From the NCBI RefSeq assembly GCF_001677885.1, contig NZ_LOCQ01000051.1, positions 1 through 64,000 on the forward strand: a stretch of DNA of 64,000 bases. Reading direction: 5' to 3'. The notes under the pieces are model-generated. The model was not told the DNA's origin and did no database searches. It saw nothing but the letters and a program-made list of their open reading frames with translations. Of the stretch, positions 1 to 7,156 are shown one piece after another (the stretch's first letter is position 1; the number at the start of each line of letters is the position of its first letter). The DNA comes from Janthinobacterium psychrotolerans (GTDB lineage: Bacteria; Pseudomonadota; Gammaproteobacteria; Burkholderiales; Burkholderiaceae_D). A program made the translations under genes and the position numbers.

Positions 1-480
1 AGCGCAGCTGGCCCGCGCCCAACGCCACAGGCCGGGCCGCAGCCGATACCGCCACCGCGCCGCATGGAGCTGATCGAGCAGCAGCCAGTACCGGGCACGA
101 ACCCGCCCGCGTACACGGAGGTGGTGACGCCTGGCGACACCGATGCCGAGTGGGCGGCTAAACAGGCCGCCTATGCCGCCGCACTGGCCAGCCATGCCGC
201 CGCTGCGCAGCAGGATGACCAGGCCATGGCCATGTTCGACGCCGCCCTGGAGGTCGAGCGCCAGAAAGTCGACCGCATCGCCATCGCCGGCCGCGTGCCG
301 GTCAATGTGCTGGGCGCCCAGCCTGGCGATTACATTGTGCCGGTGCAGGATGGTGACGGCATTGCCGGCATCGCCGTGCATGCGGACGATATCACCATGC
401 CGCAGTACCTGCGCGCGGTCGGGCGTGTGATCTCGATCGAGCCGGATGGTCGGGCGTATGTGATGGTCAAGGCTGTTTAA
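1..480 (+). CDS. Phage structural (tail-type) protein, 3' part
   Basis: The frame is open from the first base, so the true start lies upstream; an ATG at 64 exists but has no purine-rich ribosome site before it. The visible 159 residues hold a proline-rich stretch (about residues 5-19), an alanine-rich helical stretch (about 50-90) and a compact beta-type end containing GRVPVNVLG and GDYIVP. That end resembles the C-terminal cap of phage tail-fibre or peptidase_G2-like proteins, but this is a family-level impression only. Holin-like, endolysin and spanin genes follow directly, which fits the usual tail-then-lysis gene order of prophages. The phage assignment therefore rests mainly on context. 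Confidence 0.55.
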   Translation, partial: SAAGPRPTPQAGPQPIPPPRRMELIEQQPVPGTNPPAYTEVVTPGDTDAEWAAKQAAYAAALASHAAAAQQDDQAMAMFDAALEVERQKVDRIAIAGRVPVNVLGAQPGDYIVPVQDGDGIAGIAVHADDITMPQYLRAVGRVISIEPDGRAYVMVKAV

Positions 481-545
481 CGAATTCAACGCTCCACCAC
501 AAACCCGCGTACACGGGCTTCCTTTCCACTACCTGAAAGGCCAAT

Positions 546-911
546 ATGGCTGAACCCGCATCGTCCACCGTCGGCATCGCCATCGCCGCCGGCACCATCA
601 CCCTGACCGGGTCCATCCTGGGCGTGCAGTACGACGCGCTGCTGGCCGGCCTGGCTGGTGGCCTGGTCTCGCTGTCCTACCTGCCACCCATGCGCTGGTC
701 GCGGATTGCCAGCAGCGTGGCCGGATCGGCCCTGATCGCAGGCTGGTTCGCACCGGTGGCCAGCGTCACTGCTGGCAATTATTTTCCATTCATCAGTGCT
801 GCCGGTGAGTCGGGCATTCGCATCGCCGCCGCCGCAGGGCTGGGCCTGTGCGCCCAGGTCATTATCCCGGCGGCCTTCGCGTGGTTGCGCAAGAAGGGAG
901 ACCTGCCATGA
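546..911 (+). CDS. Small membrane protein, putative phage holin
   Basis: This 121-residue protein is almost entirely hydrophobic, with about four membrane segments (near residues 8-28, 32-50, 56-75 and 92-113) and a charged RKKGD tail. A GAAAGG ribosome site precedes the ATG by a few bases. Holins are small membrane proteins that form the inner-membrane hole releasing endolysin. Size, hydrophobicity and position immediately before an endolysin gene support that role. The stop overlaps the start of the next gene (ATGA), so the two are translationally coupled. I do not recognise a specific holin family, so the function is inferred from context. Confidence 0.6.
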   Translation: MAEPASSTVGIAIAAGTITLTGSILGVQYDALLAGLAGGLVSLSYLPPMRWSRIASSVAGSALIAGWFAPVASVTAGNYFPFISAAGESGIRIAAAAGLGLCAQVIIPAAFAWLRKKGDLP

Positions 912-1168
912 ATATTCTGTACACCATCGACATGGCTGCGGCCGCCATCGTGCTGGCGCGCGGCCTGTTCGCCGAGCTCAATCACATGCAGCCCTGCACC
1001 AGCACCGCGATCCGCATTACCTGGATCGCGCTGACGGCCGGTGCCGCCGCAGTGCTGCTGTACGGCGTTGCGCCGGCCTGGCCCGAGGTGCTGCTCCATT
1101 GCGGCATCGCCGCGCTGGTCTGTGTCGACAGGCGCGCCTCATTCTGGAAAGGACCACCATGCAACTGA
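908..1168 (+). CDS. Small membrane protein, putative second holin/antiholin
   Basis: The start at 908 overlaps the preceding stop by four bases and has a strong AAGGGAG site at 894-900. The 86-residue product has two or three hydrophobic segments (about 5-20, 34-52 and 57-72) and a short basic tail. Its end overlaps the endolysin start at 1159. Pairs of small membrane proteins before an endolysin are often a holin and antiholin, which is the best guess here. No family motif is visible, so only membrane location and lysis-cassette membership are well supported. Confidence 0.5.
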   Translation: MNILYTIDMAAAAIVLARGLFAELNHMQPCTSTAIRITWIALTAGAAAVLLYGVAPAWPEVLLHCGIAALVCVDRRASFWKGPPCN

Positions 1169-1596
1169 GCAAAAATTTCACCTTGGCCGAGCTGGTCGAG
1201 TCGCAGACCGCAACCCGCAAAAATATCGACAACACGCCGGCGCCGGCCGTCATCGCCAACCTCGCGCGCATCGCCGCATTGCTCGAGCAGGTGCGCGCGC
1301 TGGTCGGTGCGCCGCTCACGGTGTCGAGCGGCTACCGCTCGCCGGCCCTCAACCGCGCTATCGGCGGCGCCGCGTCGAGCGCGCACGTGCTGGGCCTGGC
1401 CGCCGATATCAGCACGCCCAAACTGTCGCCGCGCGCGCTGGCCATGCTGATACGCCAGTCTGGCCTCGTGTTCGATCAGCTGATCTACGAGGGCACGTGG
1501 GTACACATTGGCCTGTCGACGGGCGCACCCCGCAACCAGGTGCTGACGGCCAGATTCGGCGCCGGCGGCACTACCTACGTGACGGGCATCGTATGA
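1159..1596 (+). CDS. Phage endolysin, M15 peptidase family
   Basis: This 145-residue protein is a D-Ala-D-Ala carboxypeptidase/L-Ala-D-Glu endopeptidase type (peptidase M15A) that cleaves peptidoglycan stem peptides. The zinc ligands are visible: His76 in SSAHVLGLAADIS with Asp83, and His116 in TWVHIGL. The conserved SGYRSP segment lies at 57-62. There is no signal peptide, so release would depend on the holins encoded just upstream. The start is fixed by the GGAAAGG site a few bases before ATG 1159; the frame stays open further upstream only as overlap with the neighbouring gene. Length is normal for single-domain phage M15 endolysins. Confidence 0.88.
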   Translation: MQLSKNFTLAELVESQTATRKNIDNTPAPAVIANLARIAALLEQVRALVGAPLTVSSGYRSPALNRAIGGAASSAHVLGLAADISTPKLSPRALAMLIRQSGLVFDQLIYEGTWVHIGLSTGAPRNQVLTARFGAGGTTYVTGIV

Positions 1597-1988
1597 GCGC
1601 GCTCGACACGTTGGCGGCGGGCGGCGTCAGCGGCATCTGGAAACTGGCGGCCGTCGTGATGGCCAGCCTGATGCTGGCGGTGGCCAGCGCCGCCGGCACC
1701 GGCTGGTGGCTGGCCGCTGGCGACCGCGACCAGGCGCTGGACGACCTGAAGGCAGAGCAGGGTGTCAGCGCCGAGCTGCGCGCATCGATCGCCGAGCAGA
1801 ACCTGGCCGTAGACGGCATGGCCCGGGCGACGCTGTTTGCCCAGCAGCGCGGCGAGGCAGCGAAGGCCGCTGCGGCTACTGCTGGCAAGAAGTATCAGGC
1901 GGCGCAGGCGCAGCTGGCCGGCGTGCGCGCCACGACCTGCGACGAGGCGATGCCGGTCGTCAGGCATATGCTGGAGGGCGTGCGATGA
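1593..1988 (+). CDS. Rz-like i-spanin
   Basis: The gene starts inside the last codons of the endolysin (ATGA overlap). The 131-residue product has one N-terminal membrane anchor (about residues 17-45) and then a long Ala/Gln/Lys-rich helix (about 50-110) expected to form a periplasmic coiled coil. That is the architecture of Rz inner-membrane spanins, which join an outer-membrane Rz1 lipoprotein to fuse the membranes at the last step of lysis. A lipoprotein gene overlapping its end supports the call. Sequence similarity in this family is low, so architecture and order are the evidence. Confidence 0.75.
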   Translation: MSALDTLAAGGVSGIWKLAAVVMASLMLAVASAAGTGWWLAAGDRDQALDDLKAEQGVSAELRASIAEQNLAVDGMARATLFAQQRGEAAKAAAATAGKKYQAAQAQLAGVRATTCDEAMPVVRHMLEGVR

Positions 1989-2284
1989 AACACCATATAG
2001 CGCGACAAATTATTCCAAAAATTATTTCCACCGTGCTGCTGACCGGCTGCGCCAGCGCGCCGTCGGCGCCGGTTCGTGTCGAGGTGCCGGTGATGGTGCC
2101 GTGCATCGGCGAGCTGCCGCCGCGCCCGGCCTACGAGTTCGACAAGTTGCCGGCGACAGCAACTGATGGCGAGATCATCCTGGCGCTGGCGCGGGATTGG
2201 TCGCGTGGGCGGATTTACGAGGTGGTGCTAGAGGCTGCCATTACCGGATGTAGACTGAACGATCTGCCTACGAAGATTAATTGA
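1985..2284 (+). CDS. Rz1-like o-spanin lipoprotein
   Basis: This 99-residue protein has a basic N-terminus, a short hydrophobic stretch and a lipobox LLTGC with lipidated Cys22. An Ala/Pro-rich segment (SAPSAPVRVEVP type) follows. It overlaps the Rz-like gene by four bases, so the two spanin genes are arranged end to end rather than nested. It is longer than classical Rz1 (about 60 residues). The C-terminal half (EIILALARDWSRG) looks helical and could contact the Rz coiled coil. Lipoprotein processing is well supported; the spanin role comes from position. Confidence 0.72.
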   Translation: MKHHIARQIIPKIISTVLLTGCASAPSAPVRVEVPVMVPCIGELPPRPAYEFDKLPATATDGEIILALARDWSRGRIYEVVLEAAITGCRLNDLPTKIN

Positions 2285-2287
2285 TGC

Positions 2288-3274
2288 CTATTGGAATAAA
2301 TTTTCTGGTGTGATTCCTTTTTCTTTAAATAAAGACGATAGCTCGTCATATTCCTCTGTGTCCATATTCGGCAATGCATTAGGATTGTTGAGGTCTGATA
2401 ATTGTTGAAATTCCTTTGGTTTTTTGTAATCTATATCAAAACTTAAAATTTTGATTATCAGTAATGCAGCTTCAAATGCCTCAATAAAAAGAAATTTAAA
2501 ATTTGACGATGGGATATCAATTTTTTTGCTTGATATCGTTACACGGCTTGTTGTTTCGTGAGGTATGTTTATATGATTTATATCTTTGAAGCTCGCGGTT
2601 GCCTCATGAATTTTTATCATATTTTGACTAAGGAGGATTGAATTTTTTGTTAAAATTTCAGAATGGATTTCAAAAATTTTAAATATAAAAGAATTAAGCC
2701 TTTCTTGATATATGGGTGAGCAATCAAAATCTCCTGCTTTTGAATTTGGGTAGATGTCAGCGTAGATATCGCGATATCGATCAATATCCATATGAGGCCC
2801 AATTAAGGCAGATTTTTCTAATCCTGAAAAAAGTTTATTGCTTGCAAAAAATTTCTTCCTATTTTCTAAATATGTCACTTCATTGTCATGAAGTCTTTTA
2901 AGAAATTTTTCGAATTCTTCACGATGTTTATAGTGATTAGAGAAAATATTTTGTTTTTTTGTTAGGGCAATCTGATCGTTTGAGAGGGTGATTTGCAGGG
3001 ACGTTCTTTCAATCTGTCTTTTTGTCTGCTCAGAACGATGATTCGCTGCACACAAACCCACTAAAGTAAAACCGATGGCCAAAAATGCGGCAGGGACTTT
3101 ATAAAGTTCTGCAAATTTGTTGAAGCCAGTCCCGCTAAAATCAAATGGATAAGCCGTCATATTGCAAGCAATAACGACCGCGATGCTAATTGCAAAAACG
3201 GCAAATACCCCAGCACACCAGCGCACGACGGGTAAGGAAAACAAACTTTTTTCAGGCGAGAAGTCAATGTTCAC
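2288..3274 (-). CDS. A+T-rich prophage accessory gene: 2-TM protein with coiled coil, unknown
   Basis: The gene runs against the lysis cassette and ends three bases after it. Its base composition is markedly A+T-rich compared with every neighbour, with runs of Lys, Ile, Asn and Phe codons, pointing to recent transfer. The 328-residue product has two membrane helices (about 17-38 and 61-77), a probable coiled coil (about 80-125, containing EQTKRQIERTSLQ), then a soluble domain beginning FSNHYKHREEFEKFL. Two membrane helices, a coiled coil and an aromatic-His soluble part resemble the layout of putative abortive-infection (putAbiC-type) proteins. I could not verify that by alignment. Antisense cargo after a lysis cassette is a common place for phage-exclusion genes. 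Function is otherwise unknown. Confidence 0.7.
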   Translation of the reverse strand: MNIDFSPEKSLFSLPVVRWCAGVFAVFAISIAVVIACNMTAYPFDFSGTGFNKFAELYKVPAAFLAIGFTLVGLCAANHRSEQTKRQIERTSLQITLSNDQIALTKKQNIFSNHYKHREEFEKFLKRLHDNEVTYLENRKKFFASNKLFSGLEKSALIGPHMDIDRYRDIYADIYPNSKAGDFDCSPIYQERLNSFIFKIFEIHSEILTKNSILLSQNMIKIHEATASFKDINHINIPHETTSRVTISSKKIDIPSSNFKFLFIEAFEAALLIIKILSFDIDYKKPKEFQQLSDLNNPNALPNMDTEEYDELSSLFKEKGITPENLFQ

Positions 3275-3379
3275 AATGTTCAGAATTTAGCTATCAATAG
3301 TGCAACATACGTTGAACATTACTAATTGTCAACACCAAGCAAAATTTGTTTGCTGTACAACACGCATCAAATTGATATG

Positions 3380-3395
3380 CTGTATTTATGTACAG
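3380..3395. promoter_or_regulatory. LexA (SOS) box
   Basis: CTGTATTTATGTACAG is an exact match to the CTGT-N8-ACAG pattern bound by proteobacterial LexA. It lies 17 bases before the ATG at 3412 of a small downstream ORF. It is also about 105 bases upstream of the divergent A+T-rich gene, so it could control either or both. The site overlaps an alternative ATG at 3388, which argues for 3412 as the real start. Confidence 0.75.
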
Positions 3396-3411
3396 TATTT
3401 CATTATTGATC

Positions 3412-3621
3412 ATGAGCAATTTTCGAAAGGCCCTAACTACAGTCGAGCTGGTGGAGATCCGGCTCAGCAGCGACTCGGCCGACATGCGCGCCGTGCTGTG
3501 GGAAATCAAGCGCCTGCGCGCAATCGTATCCAGGGCTGATAAGTTGGAGCGCAGCTTGGGCCCGCGTGTAGGCGCGCCCGGACTTCTCCGCGCCACATTG
3601 CGCGAGAAGCTGGACGGCTAG
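3412..3621 (+). CDS. Small SOS-controlled protein, unknown
   Basis: This 69-residue protein is mainly helical and charged (MRAVLWEIKRLRAIVSRADKLERS in the middle), ending in a basic LREKLDG. No known domain is recognised; it does not resemble DinI. I chose ATG 3412 because an earlier ATG at 3388 lies within the LexA box. Neither start has a good ribosome site, which keeps the confidence moderate. Codon use is GC-rich after about residue 10, unlike the A+T-rich divergent gene. Placement at a prophage end under a LexA box suggests induction with the prophage after DNA damage. Confidence 0.5.
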   Translation: MSNFRKALTTVELVEIRLSSDSADMRAVLWEIKRLRAIVSRADKLERSLGPRVGAPGLLRATLREKLDG

Positions 3622-3929
3622 GCCTGGTTCGTAATGATGTCGCCACCCGAATAGATGCTCGATCATCGGATCGGCCGTGCCTGGCCGGCACTGGCAATTC
3701 GATTCCTGATCGCGGAACCTTGCAATTTTTCCGCTAAGAAATTTCTTGGCAGGAAAGTGGTATTAATTGTTTTAACTTATTGATTTAATTGAAATTGCGA
3801 TTCCGGCAAGCGGCACCAAGATTCATCAGAAAGCCCGTTTATCTGCAAAGGTAAGCGGGTTTTTTGTTGTCCGTTCAAAGTTCGCCGTCTGGCCTGATGC
3901 TGCTTTCGGCCGTTTTCAAGGAGCATGAC
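3622..3929. other. Intergenic region at prophage end
   Basis: These roughly 300 bases contain one likely terminator (3832-3866) and no convincing coding frame on either strand. The stretch 3722-3800 is A+T-rich. This may be near the prophage attachment site, but no duplicated core can be shown from one end alone. Confidence 0.4.
3832..3866 (+). terminator. Rho-independent terminator
   Basis: AGCCCGTTTA pairs with TAAGCGGGTT across a short loop, with one G-T pair, and is followed by a run of six T residues. It would end transcription from the SOS-controlled small gene and the prophage side. Confidence 0.7.
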
Positions 3930-4374
3930 ATGGCTAGAATTGCCGTTCTGGCGGGCGTCGCCCACGACATCGCCCATCATGCAGCCAGCGCGCTCAGTTA
4001 CCTGTCGCCCCACCTCGCCTTGGCGCTACGCGCGGCACACCAGCCCACGACGCAGATGGACCTGCTCGATCCTGCGCCTTACCCCCGCGCTGGTCGCCGA
4101 ACATCCGCCCTTGCGCAGTGCGCTGGCGGCACTGCATGTCACCGCACTACGCATATTGCAGACCCACGGTTTGCAGGTAGCCGATCTGAGGTCCATGGTG
4201 TTTCATGCCACGCCGGCGCCGTGGGACGAGCAGGGTTATGGCCTGCATACACGCATGGTTATCGTTGCGCGTAGTGGCAAGGTGTTTGATTCGGGGTGGT
4301 TGTCGTAGTGGATGCTGTCCTTCGAAGATTTTGGTGAACCGTCAGTTCAAACAGTTATGAGGATGGTTTGGTAA
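3930..4374 (+). pseudogene. Decayed hypothetical gene (frameshift plus nonsense codon)
   Basis: A good AAGGAG site precedes ATG 3930, whose frame reads MARIAVLAGVAHDIAHHAA and continues sensibly to ...QTTQMDLLD-like sequence near 4068. The same protein style then continues one frame over (LTPALVAEHPPLRSALAALH) to a TAG at 4306. One extra T in GAT-CCTG at 4070 explains the switch, since removing it would restore ...DLLDLRLTPAL. Beyond the TAG the frame stays open for 21 more codons (WMLSFEDFGEPSVQ...) to a TAA at 4374, suggesting the original gene was longer. No family is recognised. It may be a real pseudogene or contain a sequencing error. Confidence 0.55.
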
Positions 4375-4584
4375 CTTTTAGAAATTTGGTATGTAAGTGA
4401 TGGTTTAAAAAACTTCTCAGTTGGAGGTGCTCCTACGGTAGCTAATGGAGCAGTTCGTGTCTAGACTGGCAGGTTGACTTTGTTGAGACGATAAAGGAAG
4501 CTTGTTGGGTTGCCGGGTTCACTCCGTCAGGTGGGTTTCACCGTCAGCGTTACGCTTAACTAAATTAAACACAGGTATATCACC
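4375..4584. other. Intergenic region with possible gene remnant
   Basis: A short open stretch between 4375 and 4464 reads LLEIWYVSDGLKNFSVGGA and ends at a TAG. It looks like the tail of a coding sequence but has no start or ribosome site. Together with the neighbouring pseudogene it suggests degraded cargo. No RNA gene or promoter is evident. Confidence 0.3.
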
Positions 4585-5241
4585 ATGCCCCTCCAAGAAC
4601 CACTTCGCACCGAAATTGATTTGTATTGTAAGCGTGACCTTGCTGGCGATCTTCAATGGCACATAGATCAATTCTCCTTTATTGAGAACGAAGAACTCCG
4701 TAAGCGATTGGGGCGAGCATTTTATTCTGCGCGTTATGTGGCAAAATTGATGGAGGCACTGCTAGCGTCGGGCGACGAAGTTCACCCATTCATTAAATTC
4801 CAAATAATGCAATATGCCTCAATCTATGAGGCGGTCGTTGTAAATGTACTGTGGAAAAATTACGCTAATCATCCGGAAGTAATACAGTTGCAAACGCACA
4901 AGGCATACAAACCTGTTGCTGCCTTCGGGAGCCTGGCATCAATGAAATATGGGGACGAAGACATTCATACTTGCGTATATCGCAATGCTAAGACGCCAAG
5001 GAGCAGCATTCCTTTCAGAGACAAACTCGACTGTGCAGTTCGCATTGGTTTCGTCGAAGAAGCGTATGTCGAAGATATCAAGAAAACTTATGAGTTGCGA
5101 AATCTTGCTCACATTGAGACTGAGGCAGAAAAGCAAATCGAAGTTGAGATCGCTCAGGCAAAAACTGGCTACTGGCGAATCAAACCATTTTTAGAGAAAA
5201 TTAACTCAGTTTTGGCTGAAGCAGAAGCGGGCTTACCCTAA
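4585..5241 (+). CDS. Hypothetical protein, HEPN-like helical protein
   Basis: The 218-residue product is mostly helical, without signal peptide or membrane segment. Near its end is YELRNLAHIE, which resembles the R-(N)-x-x-H core of HEPN-type proteins that often act as RNases or toxins. The spacing here is R-x3-H, one residue shorter than the classical R-x4-H, so the assignment is tentative. Base composition is clearly lower in GC than the surrounding genes, and it sits beside a prophage end, consistent with acquired defence or toxin-like cargo. No antitoxin partner gene is adjacent. The start has only a weak ribosome site (ACAGGT). Confidence 0.6.
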   Translation: MPLQEPLRTEIDLYCKRDLAGDLQWHIDQFSFIENEELRKRLGRAFYSARYVAKLMEALLASGDEVHPFIKFQIMQYASIYEAVVVNVLWKNYANHPEVIQLQTHKAYKPVAAFGSLASMKYGDEDIHTCVYRNAKTPRSSIPFRDKLDCAVRIGFVEEAYVEDIKKTYELRNLAHIETEAEKQIEVEIAQAKTGYWRIKPFLEKINSVLAEAEAGLP

Positions 5242-5462
5242 GATAAAAGTCTTAGGTTGGCTTCTCGCTGGTGCTGCGTTGTTCTTCAGATTGGCTGTGC
5301 GAGGTGTTTAAGCTTTTTTTTGCGCAGTTTTTCCCAAAGGCCGAGGAATTAAATGGTCCCGCGGCTGCGCATTCAGTTGTTGATGATGGAGAAGGCTCTT
5401 GCGCATCGCAGCGCAACCATGATCCCCGCACAAATCGGGATGTGCCAAGCACCTCGCAACGC

Positions 5463-5492
5463 TTGTAGCCCCGCGCCAAATGACCCTATAAT
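5463..5492 (+). promoter_or_regulatory. Sigma-70-type promoter of the iron-uptake operon
   Basis: TTGTAG at 5463-5468 and a perfect TATAAT at 5487-5492 are separated by 18 bases. The -10 element lies just before and adjoins the Fur palindrome, so Fur binding would block transcription of the sigma-factor gene that starts at 5526. Confidence 0.6.
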
Positions 5493-5494
5493 AA

Positions 5495-5509
5495 TGAGAA
5501 TTATTCTCA
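5495..5509. promoter_or_regulatory. Fur box
   Basis: TGAGAAT-T-ATTCTCA is a perfect 7-1-7 inverted repeat, the core arrangement bound by the ferric uptake regulator. It is embedded in a longer A+T-rich ATAATGAGAATTATT context. It lies 16 bases before the FecI-type sigma gene, indicating repression when iron is plentiful. Confidence 0.8.
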
Positions 5510-5525
5510 ACTATGGTGACCACGC

Positions 5526-6053
5526 ATGGCGGCATCTTCCTCCGGGCAGCCACACTTGCACACGCTGTACGCCGAGCACCACGACTGGTTGCAGGCTTGG
5601 CTGCGCAACAAGCTCGGATGCCTGTTTACCGCGCAGGACCTGGCGCAGGATACGTTCTTGCGGCTGGTGGTGCGTCCGCGCGAGCTCGATGCCGGGCAAA
5701 ATCCGCGCGCGTATCTCACCACCATCGCCAAGGGGCTGGTGGTGGATCATTGGCGCCGGGCGGAGATCGAACGGGTGTGGGTGGCCGCCATGCTGGAGCG
5801 TCCGGAAGCGACCCAGCCGTCGGCCGAGTACCAGGCCATCGTGCTTGAAACGCTGGTCGAGGTCGATCGCATCCTGGCCACGCTGGCCGACAAGCCGCGC
5901 CAGGCCTTTTTGCTGGCGCAGCTGCACGAGCTGACCTATGCCGAGATCGGCATGCGGCTGGGCGTGTCCGAGCGGATGGTCAAGAAATACATGGCGCAGG
6001 CCATGTTGCACTGCCTGTCGGCCGGCGCCGACTTCCGCGCCGCGCTGGCCTGA
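5526..6053 (+). CDS. FecI-type ECF RNA polymerase sigma factor
   Basis: This 175-residue protein has an ECF sigma region 2 (about residues 13-80, including DLAQDTFLRL and AYLTTIAKGLVVDHWRR) and a region 4 helix-turn-helix (about 118-165, LTYAEIGMRLGVSERMVKKY). Such factors switch on a TonB-dependent receptor gene when its ferric-siderophore is sensed. The downstream genes are a FecR partner and a receptor carrying a signalling domain, so the full cell-surface signalling set is present. The stop TGA shares its last base with the next ATG. A Fur box and TATAAT promoter precede it. Confidence 0.92.
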   Translation: MAASSSGQPHLHTLYAEHHDWLQAWLRNKLGCLFTAQDLAQDTFLRLVVRPRELDAGQNPRAYLTTIAKGLVVDHWRRAEIERVWVAAMLERPEATQPSAEYQAIVLETLVEVDRILATLADKPRQAFLLAQLHELTYAEIGMRLGVSERMVKKYMAQAMLHCLSAGADFRAALA

Positions 6054-7063
6054 TGTCCATGCAACGCCGCCACGAGCAGGAGATACCCTACGCCACACTG
6101 GAGCAGGCCGCCGAATGGTTTGCTGTCTTCCGCTCGGGGCGGGTCGAGGACGACGAACGGCGCCGCTGGCAGGACTGGCTGGCGGCCGACGCCGGTCATC
6201 GCCAGGCCTGGGCCAGGGTGGAGGCGATCAGCGACGGCGTGGCCATCGCGCGCGAGGCGCCGCAGGCTGCCAGCGCGGCCCTGCACGCGGCCAGCCAGCT
6301 CGGTTACCGAGTCCAGCGGCGCAAGCTGCTCAAGGCCATGGCGCTGGCGGCGGTTACTGTGGGCGCGGGCTGGCAGGTGGCGCGCCAGGACGGCGTGCAG
6401 GCGCTGGTGGCGGGCCTGGGCGCTTCGCACCGCACCGGCGTGGGCGAGAGCCGCCAGGCGCTGCTGGCCGACGGCACCCGGCTCTGGCTCGATACCGATA
6501 CCGTGCTCGATGTCCGCTACGACGGCAGTCAGCGCCTGCTGGTGCTGCACCAGGGCGTGATTATGGTGGAAACCCATGCCGATACTGTCTACCCGCCGCG
6601 CCCCTTGATCGTGCGCAGCCGCCAGGGCGCCATGCGTGCGCTGGGCACGCGCTTCGCGGTGCGCCAGTTCGACGGCCATACCCGGCTGGACGTGAGCGAG
6701 GGCAGGGTGGAAATCACGCCGCTCGACGCACCGGCGTCAGTGTCGGCGCGGGTAGTGGCCGCCGGCGAACAAACCAGTTTTACCCGCCACGCCATCGCCG
6801 CCGGCGGCGCGCTGGACCCGGCGCGCCAGGCCTGGACCCAGGGCATGCTGATCGCCCAGGATATGCCGCTGGCGCAGTTCCTGGCGGAGCTGTCGCGCTA
6901 CCGGCCGGGCCACCTCGGTTGCGATCCGGCGATTGCCGGCCTGCGCGTGGTGGGCGCCTTTCCCCTGCGCGATACCGGCCAGGCGCTGGCCATGCTGGCG
7001 GCGGCGCTGCCGGTGCGGGTGCGATTTACCCTGCCATGGTGGGTGACGGTGGCGCCGACATAA
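6053..7063 (+). CDS. FecR-type transmembrane anti-sigma regulator
   Basis: This 336-residue protein has an N-terminal cytoplasmic FecR N domain (about residues 15-70, WQDWLAADAGHRQAWARVE) that holds the sigma factor. One membrane helix (about 88-105) is preceded by QRRKLLK, a twin-arginine motif of the kind reported for FecR-type regulators. A periplasmic FecR domain (about 130-225) and a C-terminal STN-like end (about 260-335) contact the receptor. Starting on the last base of the sigma gene, it is coupled to it. It should relay receptor occupancy across the inner membrane. Confidence 0.9.
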   Translation: MSMQRRHEQEIPYATLEQAAEWFAVFRSGRVEDDERRRWQDWLAADAGHRQAWARVEAISDGVAIAREAPQAASAALHAASQLGYRVQRRKLLKAMALAAVTVGAGWQVARQDGVQALVAGLGASHRTGVGESRQALLADGTRLWLDTDTVLDVRYDGSQRLLVLHQGVIMVETHADTVYPPRPLIVRSRQGAMRALGTRFAVRQFDGHTRLDVSEGRVEITPLDAPASVSARVVAAGEQTSFTRHAIAAGGALDPARQAWTQGMLIAQDMPLAQFLAELSRYRPGHLGCDPAIAGLRVVGAFPLRDTGQALAMLAAALPVRVRFTLPWWVTVAPT

Positions 7064-7156
7064 TTATTTACAAAAAGCGGTTCCCTTTTTGCCGCCTGCT
7101 TCGGAAAGCTCTGTGAAGACCGACATCCTCCTTTTCCGAAAGCCTGCCCGACTCCT

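Noticed and set aside
1..4374. Prophage attachment site duplication
   Set aside because: Only one prophage end is in the window, so no core repeat can be compared.
5252..5479. 75-codon minus-strand frame before the sigma-factor operon
   Set aside because: No ribosome site, low-complexity composition, and no family; it is probably non-coding.
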